Below are positions 48,595-56,738 of a stretch of 64,000 bases of DNA, one piece after another (the first letter of the stretch is position 1; each line of letters starts with the position of its first letter). Source of the stretch: an uncultured Bacteroidales bacterium. Lineage in GTDB: Bacteria; Bacteroidota; Bacteroidia; Bacteroidales; Muribaculaceae. A program made the position numbers and the translations under genes. The notes beneath the pieces are model-generated. The model was not told the origin of the DNA, did not search any database, and saw only the letters and a program-made list of their open reading frames with translations. Where the stretch lies: contig UQVH01000004.1 in assembly GCA_900544535.1 (NCBI GenBank), positions 1 through 64,000 of the forward strand. Direction: 5' to 3'.

Positions 48595-49362
48595 TTAGAA
48601 TTTCACATCCTTGAGATCGCCGATCGGGTATTTGGCGAACATGTGTTCCTCCATCCATTCGTTTGACTTGACAGGGCTCATCTTCCAGCCTGAATTGCAG
48701 GTGGAGACGATCTCGACAACCGAGGTGCCGAAGCCTGACAGAGAGTTCTCGAAAGCCTTGCGGATAGCTTTTTTTGCCTTGCGCACTGCGGCCGCGGTGT
48801 GGACGCTCTGGCGGGTCACGTAGCTTGTGCCGTCAAGCATGGCAAGTATATCGGTGATTCTTAAGGGATAGCCGTTGAGTTCGACGCGGCGTCCGTAAGG
48901 GGTTGTCGATGTCACCTGCCCTTCGAGTGTCGTCGGGGCCATCTGTCCTCCGGTCATGCCGTAGATGCCGTTGTTGATGAATATAATAGCGATATTTTCA
49001 CCGCGGTTAGCTGCATGGATGGTTTCGGCGGTACCGATTGCTGCGAGGTCACCGTCGCCCTGATACGTGAACACGAGTTTTGACGGATTCAGGCGCTTGG
49101 CTGCGGTAGCGATCGCAGGCGCGCGTCCGTGGGCGGCTTCGATCCAGTCAATGTCGATGTAGTTGTAGGCCATCACCGCACAGCCCACGGGGGCGATGCC
49201 GATGGCTATGTCTTCAGCACCCATTTCCTCGATCACCTCGGCAATCAGCTTGTGGACCACTCCGTGGGAGCAGCCGGGGCAATAGTGCATTGTGTTGTCG
49301 TTGAGCAGGCGGGGCTTGGTCTCGACTATGTTGGTGCTTTGTTTGATTTCTTCGGGAGTCAT
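48595..49362 (-). CDS. 2-oxoacid:ferredoxin oxidoreductase, beta subunit (TPP-binding)
   Basis: The 255-residue beta subunit, which binds thiamine diphosphate. It has MHYCPGCSHGVVHKLIAEV, the TPP/Mg motif TYQGDGDLAAIGTAETIHAANRG (GDGD...N) and FINNGIYGMTGGQMAPTT. The PGCSHG and GDGDLAAIG segments are typical of the Kor/Vor branch that uses 2-oxoglutarate or branched-chain 2-oxoacids; the exact substrate cannot be told from sequence alone. Confidence 0.93.
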   Translation of the reverse strand: MTPEEIKQSTNIVETKPRLLNDNTMHYCPGCSHGVVHKLIAEVIEEMGAEDIAIGIAPVGCAVMAYNYIDIDWIEAAHGRAPAIATAAKRLNPSKLVFTYQGDGDLAAIGTAETIHAANRGENIAIIFINNGIYGMTGGQMAPTTLEGQVTSTTPYGRRVELNGYPLRITDILAMLDGTSYVTRQSVHTAAAVRKAKKAIRKAFENSLSGFGTSVVEIVSTCNSGWKMSPVKSNEWMEEHMFAKYPIGDLKDVKF

Positions 49363-49371
49363 GACTGTCTC

Positions 49372-50454
49372 TTACTTTTCAATGATGTTCTTAAGGGCCC
49401 CAAGAACTTCGGAGGGGTCCATGACTATGCCGCCCATGCGGCCGAAATGGCGGACGGGTACGCGGTCCTCAAGACTCAGACGCACATCCTCGATCATCTG
49501 GCCGGCGTTGAGCTCGACAACGAGGATCGATTTCACTTTCTTGCTCAGACGTCTGACTTCCTCATACGGGAAAGGCCAGAGAGTGATCGGGCGCAGAATG
49601 CCGACTTTCAGACCTTCGGCGCGGGCGTCTTCCATGGCTTTCTGACAGATGCGGGCGACAGAGCCGAAAGCAACGATCAGATAGTCGCAGTCGTCGGTGC
49701 AGTGCTCTTCGAAACGGACCTCGTTTTCAGCGATGCGGCGATAGGTCTCCTGAAGTCGCAGATTGTTTTTCTCCATGGCCACCGGATCGAGTTCGAGTGT
49801 GGTCATGATATTGGGCTTTCGTCCGCCTGTGCGGCCTGTGACGGCCCAGGGACACTGGCGCGCGATCTCTTCGTCGGTACGGCGCAGTCGCTGCGGAGGG
49901 AGAACGACTTTCTCCATCATCTGACCGACCACTCCGTCGGCAAGCATCATCACAGGGTTGCGGTATTTGAACGCCAGATCGAAACCGAGACCAACAAAAT
50001 CGGCCATCTCCTGAACGGATGCGGGGGCGAGCACTATCAGGTGATAGTCGCCGTGGCCGCCGCCCTTTGTGGCCTGGAAATAATCGGCCTGCGAGGGCTG
50101 AATGGTGCCGAGGCCGGGGCCTCCGCGCATACAGTTTATGATCAGCGCCGGAAGCTCTCCGGCAGCTATATATGAAATTCCTTCCTGTTTGAGGCTGACG
50201 CCCGGACTCGATGAGGAAGTCATGCAGGCTTTGCCGGTGGCGGCGCCTCCATAGACCATGTTGATCGCGGCAACCTCGCTTTCAGCCTGAAGCACCACCA
50301 TTCCGGTAGTTTCCCAGGGCATGAGTTCTTCAAGAGTTTCGAGGATTTCGCTCTGAGGTGTGATCGGGTAGCCGAAATAGCCGTCCACGCCATAGCGGAT
50401 GGCTGCATGGGCCACGGCCTCATTGCCTTTCATTAGTCTGACTTCATCTTCCAT
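49372..50454 (-). CDS. 2-oxoacid:ferredoxin oxidoreductase, alpha subunit
   Basis: The 360-residue alpha subunit (KorA/VorB type). It begins EVRLMKGNEAVAHAAIRYG and has YFGYPITPQSEILE, the TSSSSPGVSLKQEGISY active-site segment, the Rossmann-like YLIVAFGSVARI and a C-terminal ILVVELNAGQMIEDVRL. The ATG at 50454 is preferred to the TTG at 50484. The beta gene follows 9 nt downstream. The complex oxidatively decarboxylates a 2-oxoacid to acyl-CoA with ferredoxin as acceptor, a central step in anaerobic Bacteroidales. Confidence 0.93.
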   Translation of the reverse strand: MEDEVRLMKGNEAVAHAAIRYGVDGYFGYPITPQSEILETLEELMPWETTGMVVLQAESEVAAINMVYGGAATGKACMTSSSSPGVSLKQEGISYIAAGELPALIINCMRGGPGLGTIQPSQADYFQATKGGGHGDYHLIVLAPASVQEMADFVGLGFDLAFKYRNPVMMLADGVVGQMMEKVVLPPQRLRRTDEEIARQCPWAVTGRTGGRKPNIMTTLELDPVAMEKNNLRLQETYRRIAENEVRFEEHCTDDCDYLIVAFGSVARICQKAMEDARAEGLKVGILRPITLWPFPYEEVRRLSKKVKSILVVELNAGQMIEDVRLSLEDRVPVRHFGRMGGIVMDPSEVLGALKNIIEK

Positions 50455-50544
50455 ATTGCAGAGCACTTTTGTTGGCAGTGCCAAAATTTTGTAAAATTTG
50501 TGTTTTTGCGGGTGGGATGAGCGGTGACGGAGTTGTCACGTTGT

Positions 50545-50775
50545 TTATTTCTCAATCACGCGATAGACGGTTATACAGCCGTCGGGACAGACAGTCGCAC
50601 AAGCCGCACATCCGATACATTTTTCAGGATGTATGTCGGTTGCGAAATGGTATCCTTTATCGTTGACTTCATTGGGCTGGAGTGACAGCACATCGCACGG
50701 ACAGGCCACAACGCAGAGGTCACATCCCTTGCAACGTTCGCGGTTGATTTCGACAGCTCCTATAACTTTTGCCAT
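50545..50775 (-). CDS. 2-oxoacid:ferredoxin oxidoreductase, delta (2x[4Fe-4S]) subunit
   Basis: A 76-residue ferredoxin-like subunit with two complete cluster motifs, CKGCDLCVVACP and CIGCAACATVCP. It passes electrons from the TPP subunit to free ferredoxin. First gene of the operon, 90 nt before the alpha subunit, with its own -7 box. Confidence 0.94.
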   Translation of the reverse strand: MAKVIGAVEINRERCKGCDLCVVACPCDVLSLQPNEVNDKGYHFATDIHPEKCIGCAACATVCPDGCITVYRVIEK

Positions 50776-50849
50776 GATGTTTTAGCGGTTAGTTTGTCGG
50801 TGAGGTGCGTCATAGATTGTATCCTCATCGTTGACATACATATTCAACA

Positions 50850-50857
50850 CAAATTTA
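50850..50857 (-). promoter_or_regulatory. -7 promoter box of the 2-oxoacid oxidoreductase operon
   Basis: TAAATTTG on the minus strand, 75 nt before the ATG at 50775. Confidence 0.65.
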
Positions 50858-50975
50858 CATTAAATTCTTTTTATATGTAATATTTTAATTAAACTTTAAC
50901 CTATTGCACACCTTTCAGAGGGGTGCGCAAGGAGATTAAAAGGGCTTATAATAAATATTTATCCAAATAACTCTG

Positions 50976-51671
50976 TTAATTATTCTTAACAAATGTAAAT
51001 TCGGATTGCTCAAGATTTGTGTTGGCCACATGCAGTCTGATGCCTTTGACGTCAGGCGATTCCCAGATCTGCGAGATGTCGAAGGATGCGAAATAGGCCC
51101 GGTCGTGATAGTCGGTCGGTTCAGCGAGAATGTGGATCAGATAGACATCCGGGAAGTCTGACGAGAGTGTGGCCGGATCGGCTGCGAGCTGAAACAGACG
51201 CGGCTCTGTGTTGTAGGTCAGACGTACATGGAAATTAAGATAGCCTCCGGTGCGCCACACGCTGTAAAGATAGACCTTGTCGCGGTTCCAGTTGTCGAAT
51301 TCGTCTTTCCATTCGGTTGCGACCGGACCCTGGTTGATGCGGGAGGCGCTGAGGAGCTTTATTTTGCCTGATGTGTAGGCGTGGCCGCTTTCGGGTATAT
51401 AACGGATGACCATCCGTGTTCCGGCTTCGATCTCGTCGGGCAGCAGTGTGGGGGAGACAAGCGATATCAGGGGACTGTCGTCAACCTGCCTGAATGTGAA
51501 GGTACTGAGATCTGCGCCTTCAGTTGTGCCATTATAGGTGACAATATCCCATAACTGCATTTCTACGGGGCCGTCGATGCCTTCTTCGTCGGAACATGAA
51601 GCGCAGAGCGTGAGGGCCATGATGGCGGATGTCAGAATTGTGAAGCGTGATCTGAGTGTAGTTTTTTTCAC
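50976..51671 (-). CDS. NigD-like lipoprotein
   Basis: A 231-residue lipoprotein (LCASC lipobox, Cys26) that resembles NigD-like proteins, which have an N-terminal OB-like domain and a C-terminal beta-sandwich. Visible parts are MQLWDIVTYNG at the start of the first domain, EAGTRMVIRYIPE, the second-domain strand GGYLNFHVRLTYNTEP, and the closing GIRLHVANTNLEQSEFTF. The family is named after a Prevotella bacteriocin-linked gene, but most members have no known role. It sits 46 nt behind the LolD-type ATPase gene and may share its transcript. Confidence 0.8.
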   Translation of the reverse strand: MKKTTLRSRFTILTSAIMALTLCASCSDEEGIDGPVEMQLWDIVTYNGTTEGADLSTFTFRQVDDSPLISLVSPTLLPDEIEAGTRMVIRYIPESGHAYTSGKIKLLSASRINQGPVATEWKDEFDNWNRDKVYLYSVWRTGGYLNFHVRLTYNTEPRLFQLAADPATLSSDFPDVYLIHILAEPTDYHDRAYFASFDISQIWESPDVKGIRLHVANTNLEQSEFTFVKNN

Positions 51672-51717
51672 TGTCTCGAAGATAAGGGTGTGATGAAAGA
51701 AACCGGAGTGTGGCGCT

Positions 51718-52371
51718 CTATTGGATGATGTTTCCGTCGTTCATGCGGATGACGCGGTCTGAATTGAGGGCCAGAGTGTCGTCGTGGGTGACGATTATGA
51801 AAGTTTTGCCCGTTGCCTGCCGCAGATCGAAGAACAGACGGTAGAGTTCGGCGCGGTTATGGCTGTCAAGGCTGCCGGTGGGTTCGTCGGCAAGGATGAC
51901 TTTGGGATCGTTTATGAGGGCGCGGGCCACGGCGGCACGCTGGCGTTCGCCCCCTGAGAGCTGGGCCGGGCGATGGTCAAGACGTGCTCCGAGTCCTATT
52001 TCCTCAAGCAGTCTGCGGGCATGGCTGAAGGCTTCGCCGCGCGCCGTACCTCCGATAAGGGCCGGAAGTGCCACATTTTCTTCGAGCGTGAATTCCGGAA
52101 GTAACTGATGAAACTGGAACACGAAGCCCATGTTGCGGTTGCGGAAGCGGGCGAGCTTCGAGTCTTTCATCGCTGTGATGTCCTCACCGTCGAAAATGAC
52201 CGAGCCGCTGTCCGGCCGTTCGAGACTGCCTATGATCTGCAGCAGAGTGGTTTTCCCGGCTCCGCTTGGGCCTACGATAGTGAGCATCTCGCCGTCTGAG
52301 ACAGACAGCGAGACGCCTTTGAGTACTTTCAGCTTGTCGAAACTTTTGCTTATGTCCTTTACTTGGATCAT
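51718..52371 (-). CDS. LolD-type ABC transporter ATPase
   Basis: A 217-residue ABC ATPase of the LolD/MacB group. Walker A is GPSGAGKTTLL (about 34-44), signature LSGGERQRAAVARAL, Walker B VILADEPTGSLD and H-loop IIVTHDD. The closest class serves lipoprotein release (LolCDE) or MacB-like export. No permease gene is adjacent, which is common for lolD in Bacteroidetes. It follows pfkA by 27 nt. Confidence 0.88.
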   Translation of the reverse strand: MIQVKDISKSFDKLKVLKGVSLSVSDGEMLTIVGPSGAGKTTLLQIIGSLERPDSGSVIFDGEDITAMKDSKLARFRNRNMGFVFQFHQLLPEFTLEENVALPALIGGTARGEAFSHARRLLEEIGLGARLDHRPAQLSGGERQRAAVARALINDPKVILADEPTGSLDSHNRAELYRLFFDLRQATGKTFIIVTHDDTLALNSDRVIRMNDGNIIQ

Positions 52372-52398
52372 CGTTCGGCGGCCTTGTGTCGGCGGATT

Positions 52399-53379
52399 TT
52401 AGATCGAGAGACGGCGCAGAGTGTCGAGAAGCTCGCGCTGGATAGGCTTGTCGTTTTTGATTGCCTTCGAGAAGGGGACGTAGACGATCTCGTCGTTGCG
52501 GATGCCGATCATGACATTGCGCTGCTCTTCGAGGAGAGCGTCGATTGCGGCGGCGCCCATGCGGGAAGCGAGGATTCGGTCATAAGCTGTCGGCGAGCCG
52601 CCGCGCTGGAGGTGTCCGAGGATGGAGACGCGCACGTCGTAGCCGGGATATTCGTTTTTGACACGTTCGGCCAGACCCATCGCACCGCCTGTCACGGGAC
52701 TTTCGGCCACGAGAACGATCGAAGAGTTTTTGCTCTTGCGGAAACCGTTCTGGATCAGCTCGGCAAGCTGGTCGACCTCTGTGGAGATTTCAGGGATGAT
52801 GGCCGCTTCGGCTCCTGAGGCGATGGCACCGTTGAGGGCAAGGAATCCGGCGTCGCGGCCCATGACCTCGATGAAGAAAAGGCGCTCGTGGCTAGTGGCC
52901 GTGTCGCGGATTTTGTCGACACACTCCATGATGGTGTTGAGCGCTGTGTCATAGCCTATGGTGGAGTCTGTGCCGTAGAGGTCATTGTCGATGGTGCCGG
53001 GAAGACCGATGATCGGGAAATTGAATTCGTTGGCGAAGATGCGGGCGCCGGTGAGCGAGCCGTCACCGCCGATCACCACAAGTGCGTCGATCTCGTGGCG
53101 CTTGATGTTGTCGAAAGCGAGCTGGCGCCCTTCGGGGGTGGTGAATTCTTTGCAGCGGGCAGTCTTCAGAATAGTGCCGCCGGCCTGAATGATATTGGAA
53201 ACGTTCTGAGTGTGAAATTCCTGAATCTCATCGGTGATGAGGCCGCGGTAGCCGCGATATATACCTTTGACCTTAAGACCTCCGTAGATAGCCGAGCGGG
53301 TTACGGCGCGGATTGCGGCGTTCATGCCGGGGGCGTCTCCTCCGGAAGTTAGGATGCCTACACATTTGATTTCTGCCAT
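52399..53379 (-). CDS. pfkA: ATP-dependent 6-phosphofructokinase
   Basis: The 326-residue phosphofructokinase of glycolysis, phosphorylating fructose 6-phosphate. It has the ATP-binding GILTSGGDAPGMNAAIRA, VIGGDGSLTGA, the catalytic TIDNDLYGTDSTIG, FIEVMGRDAGF and HLQRGGSPTAYDR. The glycine at GGDGS (not GGDDS) indicates ATP rather than pyrophosphate as the donor. First gene of pfkA-lolD, with a -7 box upstream. Confidence 0.96.
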   Translation of the reverse strand: MAEIKCVGILTSGGDAPGMNAAIRAVTRSAIYGGLKVKGIYRGYRGLITDEIQEFHTQNVSNIIQAGGTILKTARCKEFTTPEGRQLAFDNIKRHEIDALVVIGGDGSLTGARIFANEFNFPIIGLPGTIDNDLYGTDSTIGYDTALNTIMECVDKIRDTATSHERLFFIEVMGRDAGFLALNGAIASGAEAAIIPEISTEVDQLAELIQNGFRKSKNSSIVLVAESPVTGGAMGLAERVKNEYPGYDVRVSILGHLQRGGSPTAYDRILASRMGAAAIDALLEEQRNVMIGIRNDEIVYVPFSKAIKNDKPIQRELLDTLRRLSI

Positions 53380-53429
53380 AACAGTTGAATCCGTTTAAAT
53401 AATTTACCTTAGAAGTATTTTGTTATTTG

Positions 53430-53437
53430 CAAAGATA
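53430..53437 (-). promoter_or_regulatory. -7 promoter box of pfkA
   Basis: TATCTTTG on the minus strand, 51 nt before the pfkA ATG at 53379. Confidence 0.65.
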
Positions 53438-53481
53438 AGGCTTAAAAGCGAAAATACTTCTGTTTGAAAGGTAAAAAAATG

Positions 53482-54327
53482 TCAAGGGAGTATTTTGGCG
53501 GAGATTATACGCACATCTTCGGTCGGGCGGTCGTAACCGTCGGTTTCGACTTTCTGGATGCGGTCCACGACATCCATTCCTGAGATGACCCGGCCGAACA
53601 CCGTGTATGCGCCGTCGAGATGTGGTGTGCCTCCTTCGCGCATATAAATGTCGCGCTGTTCGGGTGTGAAGAATGTCGAGTCGTTGGCTGTAAGTTTTTC
53701 GGTCTCGGCGGCAAGTTGTTCGCGCAGGGCTTCAAGACCTGCGTGGTCACGGTTGCGACGCATGGACATGATGCTGTCGCGGTGCTGCACGGAGAGACTG
53801 TCGAAAACTTCCTGCTTGTGACGCATGACAGCTTTGTGTTCCATCTGGTCAAGTTGAGCGGGAGCGAATTTCTTGCCCGTAACAATATAGAATTGCGAGC
53901 CGGATGACTTGCGTTCCGGATTGGTGGAGTCGCCCTCGCGTGCTGCCGCCAAAGCTCCACGGTGATGGAAATGGCGCGGAAAAAGAATTTCGGCGTCGAT
54001 GCGGTAGTTCGGATCGCCTTCTCCGAGACGTTTGCCTTTGGGCGCGTTTTTCGATGTCGGGTCGCCGCCCTGGATCATGAAACTGTCGATGACGCGATGG
54101 AAAAGGAGTCCGTCGTAGAAGCCTTCGTTGACGAGCTTTACGAAGTTCTCGGTGTGTAAAGGCGTGTCGCCGTACAGCAGCAGGGTGATGTCGCCCATCG
54201 AAGTTTGGAGCAGGACTTTGACATCGCCCGGATTGGTCTGGAGGTCGTTCATTTCAGTGTTGGGATTGTGGGCTCTCAACCCTATCGAAAGGGCCAAGGC
54301 TATGATTATCGGAAGGATATATTTCAT
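53482..54327 (-). CDS. Cyclophilin-type peptidyl-prolyl isomerase, exported
   Basis: A 281-residue cyclophilin with an N-terminal signal peptide (1-19, ending near LRA-HN), so it acts in the periplasm. The cyclophilin core is split: VLLQTSMGDITLLLYGDTP, FYDGLLFHRVIDSFMIQGGD and SSGSQFYIVTGKKF come first. An insertion of about 75 charged, helical residues (about 165-240) separates these from the closing LDGAYTVFGRVISGMDVVDRI. This insertion is common in Bacteroidetes homologues. The active-site Arg in FHRVI and Gln in MIQGGD are present. Confidence 0.93.
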   Translation of the reverse strand: MKYILPIIIALALSIGLRAHNPNTEMNDLQTNPGDVKVLLQTSMGDITLLLYGDTPLHTENFVKLVNEGFYDGLLFHRVIDSFMIQGGDPTSKNAPKGKRLGEGDPNYRIDAEILFPRHFHHRGALAAAREGDSTNPERKSSGSQFYIVTGKKFAPAQLDQMEHKAVMRHKQEVFDSLSVQHRDSIMSMRRNRDHAGLEALREQLAAETEKLTANDSTFFTPEQRDIYMREGGTPHLDGAYTVFGRVISGMDVVDRIQKVETDGYDRPTEDVRIISAKILP

Positions 54328-54375
54328 AAAATCCGCGGAGATAGAGAGATGAGGATGAGGTGGACGCCGGGTCTG

Positions 54376-54753
54376 TCAGATACTTCCGGTGGGAGTGATG
54401 CGTTTATAGATGCGGCGGAAGTTGTCGTCGGCCGCGCTGAGCTCGTCGGCACGCGACTGATAGTCGGCACCCCAGATTGTGGTGATCAGATCCGGCAGAT
54501 AGCGGCGCTCGCGGTCTTTCTCGATAGCGGCCGCTATAAGGTGCGATATGGGTGCGGAATAGCGCTCGTTGTCAATGGCATAAAGATATCGGGCAGCGGA
54601 AACTACGAACTGGCCGGTGCTGTCGACAAGTATCATGTTGTCGACGAGTTCGCCCATGATGTCGTCGCAATGGCCTATATGGTTGGCGATATATTCATAC
54701 GTCAGGAGCCCGTCCTGGTCCTGTGACAGCTGTTTTTTTAAATCCTGATCCAT
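54376..54753 (-). CDS. Conserved-looking small cytoplasmic protein, unknown
   Basis: I do not recognise this 125-residue protein. It starts MDQDLKKQLSQDQDGLLTYE and is predicted to be soluble, mostly helical and acidic. The middle has a DDIMGELVDNMILVDSTGQF segment and a YLYAIDNERYSAPISHLI helix. The ATG at 54753 is chosen over 54972 because the -7 box at 54784-54791 lies between them. It precedes the cyclophilin gene by 48 nt on the same strand and is divergent from the AraC regulator. Confidence 0.75.
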   Translation of the reverse strand: MDQDLKKQLSQDQDGLLTYEYIANHIGHCDDIMGELVDNMILVDSTGQFVVSAARYLYAIDNERYSAPISHLIAAAIEKDRERRYLPDLITTIWGADYQSRADELSAADDNFRRIYKRITPTGSI

Positions 54754-54783
54754 TATGATTGCTGTAAGATGTGAAAATTTGTG

Positions 54784-54791
54784 CAAAAGTA
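54784..54791 (-). promoter_or_regulatory. -7 promoter box of the small unknown gene
   Basis: TACTTTTG on the minus strand, 31 nt before the ATG at 54753. Confidence 0.65.
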
Positions 54792-54950
54792 CTAACATTA
54801 GCTTAATTATCCAAATCGCCGCTTTTGAATCGGCCGGAAGATGGCGAAAGGGTGTGTCCGGCTGCTCGCCGGATTGGTCGAAATGTCTGTTGTTTTGCTC
54901 TAAACAGACAAATTTGATGGCGTATGGTGGTGGATTTGGATGAAAAATGA

Positions 54951-54958
54951 TAATTTTG
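54951..54958 (+). promoter_or_regulatory. -7 promoter box of the AraC-family gene
   Basis: TAATTTTG, 57 nt before the ATG at 55015. It is divergent from the box at 54784, leaving about 160 nt of shared control region. Confidence 0.65.
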
Positions 54959-55014
54959 CCGATATTTGTCATTTAACGCAAACAGGCTTATAAAAAATCT
55001 TCTAATCCGGAATT

Positions 55015-55932
55015 ATGGGCAAGACTGTAAATCTGACTCAGCTTAAATCGCTTGAAAAGTTCGTCACCGAATTTTCAAATCTCAGTGACGATTATGTGTT
55101 CACGCGCCTGACGGAGTCGAACCGCGCCCCGCTGATAATGTCGGAGACCGGACCTGTTAGGTTCGACGGTATATCATGGTTTCTCTGTTTCGGCGGCAGT
55201 CTGGAATTTGAGGTCAACCTGGCTCCGGCCATCCTCACTCCCAACTCGGTGGGCGTGACAAGCCCCGGTTCGTTCATCGAGGTCAAGGACATCGACTGGA
55301 ACGGGCTTGACTGTTACATGCTTTTCGTGTCGATTGATTTCATCCGCGACATCAATTTTGACATCAATATCCTTGGTTCACTTGCTCCGATGGGCGAGAG
55401 AGGGTTGAAAGCGAATCCGGTCATAACAATTTCGCCTCAGGAAGCATCGTTGCTGAGAGCTTATTTCGAGATTCTCAACCACAATACAGGCAATGCCGAC
55501 GGAGCCTACGGTAAGTCGATAGCGCGCTGCGTGATAGCGGCAATGACCTATCAGCTTATCCAGATTGTCAGCCGCCGGATACCGGCCGATGACAGTGACC
55601 GTCCGAAATCGCGCCGGATGACCTATGTGCATGACTTCATACAGCTTGTCCATGAGTATCACCGCAGCGAACGCACGGTGGCTTTCTATGCCGACAAGCT
55701 CTTTATATCTCCAAAATATCTGTCACTGATCATAAAAGAGACTCTCGGCCGGTCCGCTGCCGAGATAATAGATGACTATGTGATACTGGAAGCCAAAAAT
55801 CTGCTGCGTTTTTCGGGCAAGAACATCCAGCAGGTCAGCTATGAGCTGAATTTTCCCAATCAGTCTTCTTTCGGGAAATATTTCAAGCATCTGACAGGGC
55901 TGTCGCCATCGGAATATCAGCATACAAGTTGA
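55015..55932 (+). CDS. AraC family transcriptional regulator
   Basis: A 305-residue AraC-type regulator. The N-terminal half (about 1-195) is a cupin-like sensing domain (PVRFDGISWFLCFGGSLEFE). The C-terminal half (about 205-303) has both helix-turn-helix motifs: VAFYADKLFISPKYLSLIIK, then IQQVSYELNFPNQSSFGKYF followed by the family signature KHLTGLSPSEYQ. The PAP2 phosphatase follows 94 nt downstream and could be its target (inference). The ligand is unknown. Confidence 0.92.
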   Translation: MGKTVNLTQLKSLEKFVTEFSNLSDDYVFTRLTESNRAPLIMSETGPVRFDGISWFLCFGGSLEFEVNLAPAILTPNSVGVTSPGSFIEVKDIDWNGLDCYMLFVSIDFIRDINFDINILGSLAPMGERGLKANPVITISPQEASLLRAYFEILNHNTGNADGAYGKSIARCVIAAMTYQLIQIVSRRIPADDSDRPKSRRMTYVHDFIQLVHEYHRSERTVAFYADKLFISPKYLSLIIKETLGRSAAEIIDDYVILEAKNLLRFSGKNIQQVSYELNFPNQSSFGKYFKHLTGLSPSEYQHTS

Positions 55933-56026
55933 TTGATCAACTGAAACTTTTCTCTCCGAAAAAACACATTTGCGAAACGACGGCGCCAGTACACTAAGCG
56001 CCTCTGAAATTAATTATTTCATAGAA

Positions 56027-56680
56027 GTGAAAAGAATAGGATTGTCTCTTCTGGCAGTCTGTTGTGCGGTCTCTTCGGCTGTGGCGGCGGTCCGGGATTC
56101 AGATCTGGTTTCCAGGACCGATGACAGGGAAATGGACTGTCTGCAATATATTCCGCTTGTCTTGCCGGAGATCATGAAAGTATGCGGACAGCCCACACGC
56201 TCCGACTGGGGGCGGCTGGCGGTATCACAGAGTTTTTCCGTGGTACTGATGGCCGGATCAGTCTATACGCTTAAACATATTGTCAGGTCAGAGCGTCCCG
56301 ACCGTTCGGACCGTTATTCTTTCCCGTCGGGACATTCGGCTTGGGCTTTTGCCGGCGCGACGGTTGTGGCCAAGGAACTCGGCTGGCGTTCGCCGTGGTA
56401 TTCGGTCGGTGCCTACGCTTTTGCGACAGGGGTGGCGGTGGAACGTATCGCGGCCAGGCGCCATTCGGCGCTCGATGTTGCCGCCGGTGCTCTTGTCGGA
56501 GTCGTGATGACCGAGGCCGGATATTTTATCGCCGACAAAATTTACGGCGACCGCGGTTTCGGCGAAAAATATAGGCTTTCAATCCGGCCTGCGGCACTTG
56601 CGGCCCCGTATGCCGTATCGGCCGGCGCTCCGGATGCATTTGCCGTATCGCCCGGCATTACTGTTTGCCTGAAGTTTTGA
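56027..56680 (+). CDS. PAP2-family phosphatase, membrane-associated
   Basis: A 217-residue phosphatase of the PAP2/undecaprenyl-pyrophosphatase superfamily. All three signature motifs are present: KHIVRSERPD, SFPSGHSAWAF and ARRHSALDVAAG. GTG at 56027 is taken as start because it begins a signal peptide (KRIGLSLLAVCCAVSSAVAA); an upstream in-frame TTG at 55970 adds 19 unlikely residues. Substrate could be lipid pyrophosphates or lipid A phosphates. Confidence 0.85.
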   Translation: MKRIGLSLLAVCCAVSSAVAAVRDSDLVSRTDDREMDCLQYIPLVLPEIMKVCGQPTRSDWGRLAVSQSFSVVLMAGSVYTLKHIVRSERPDRSDRYSFPSGHSAWAFAGATVVAKELGWRSPWYSVGAYAFATGVAVERIAARRHSALDVAAGALVGVVMTEAGYFIADKIYGDRGFGEKYRLSIRPAALAAPYAVSAGAPDAFAVSPGITVCLKF

Positions 56681-56698
56681 TTTTAACCGAACAATCAG

Positions 56699-56706
56699 TA
56701 TTTTTG
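56699..56706 (+). promoter_or_regulatory. -7 promoter box of the ATPase-DUF4435 gene
   Basis: TATTTTTG, 33 nt before the ATG at 56739, so the gene has its own promoter just after the PAP2 stop. Confidence 0.6.
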
Positions 56707-56738
56707 CTCCATATAATCTCCTCCAAAATTTGTAAACC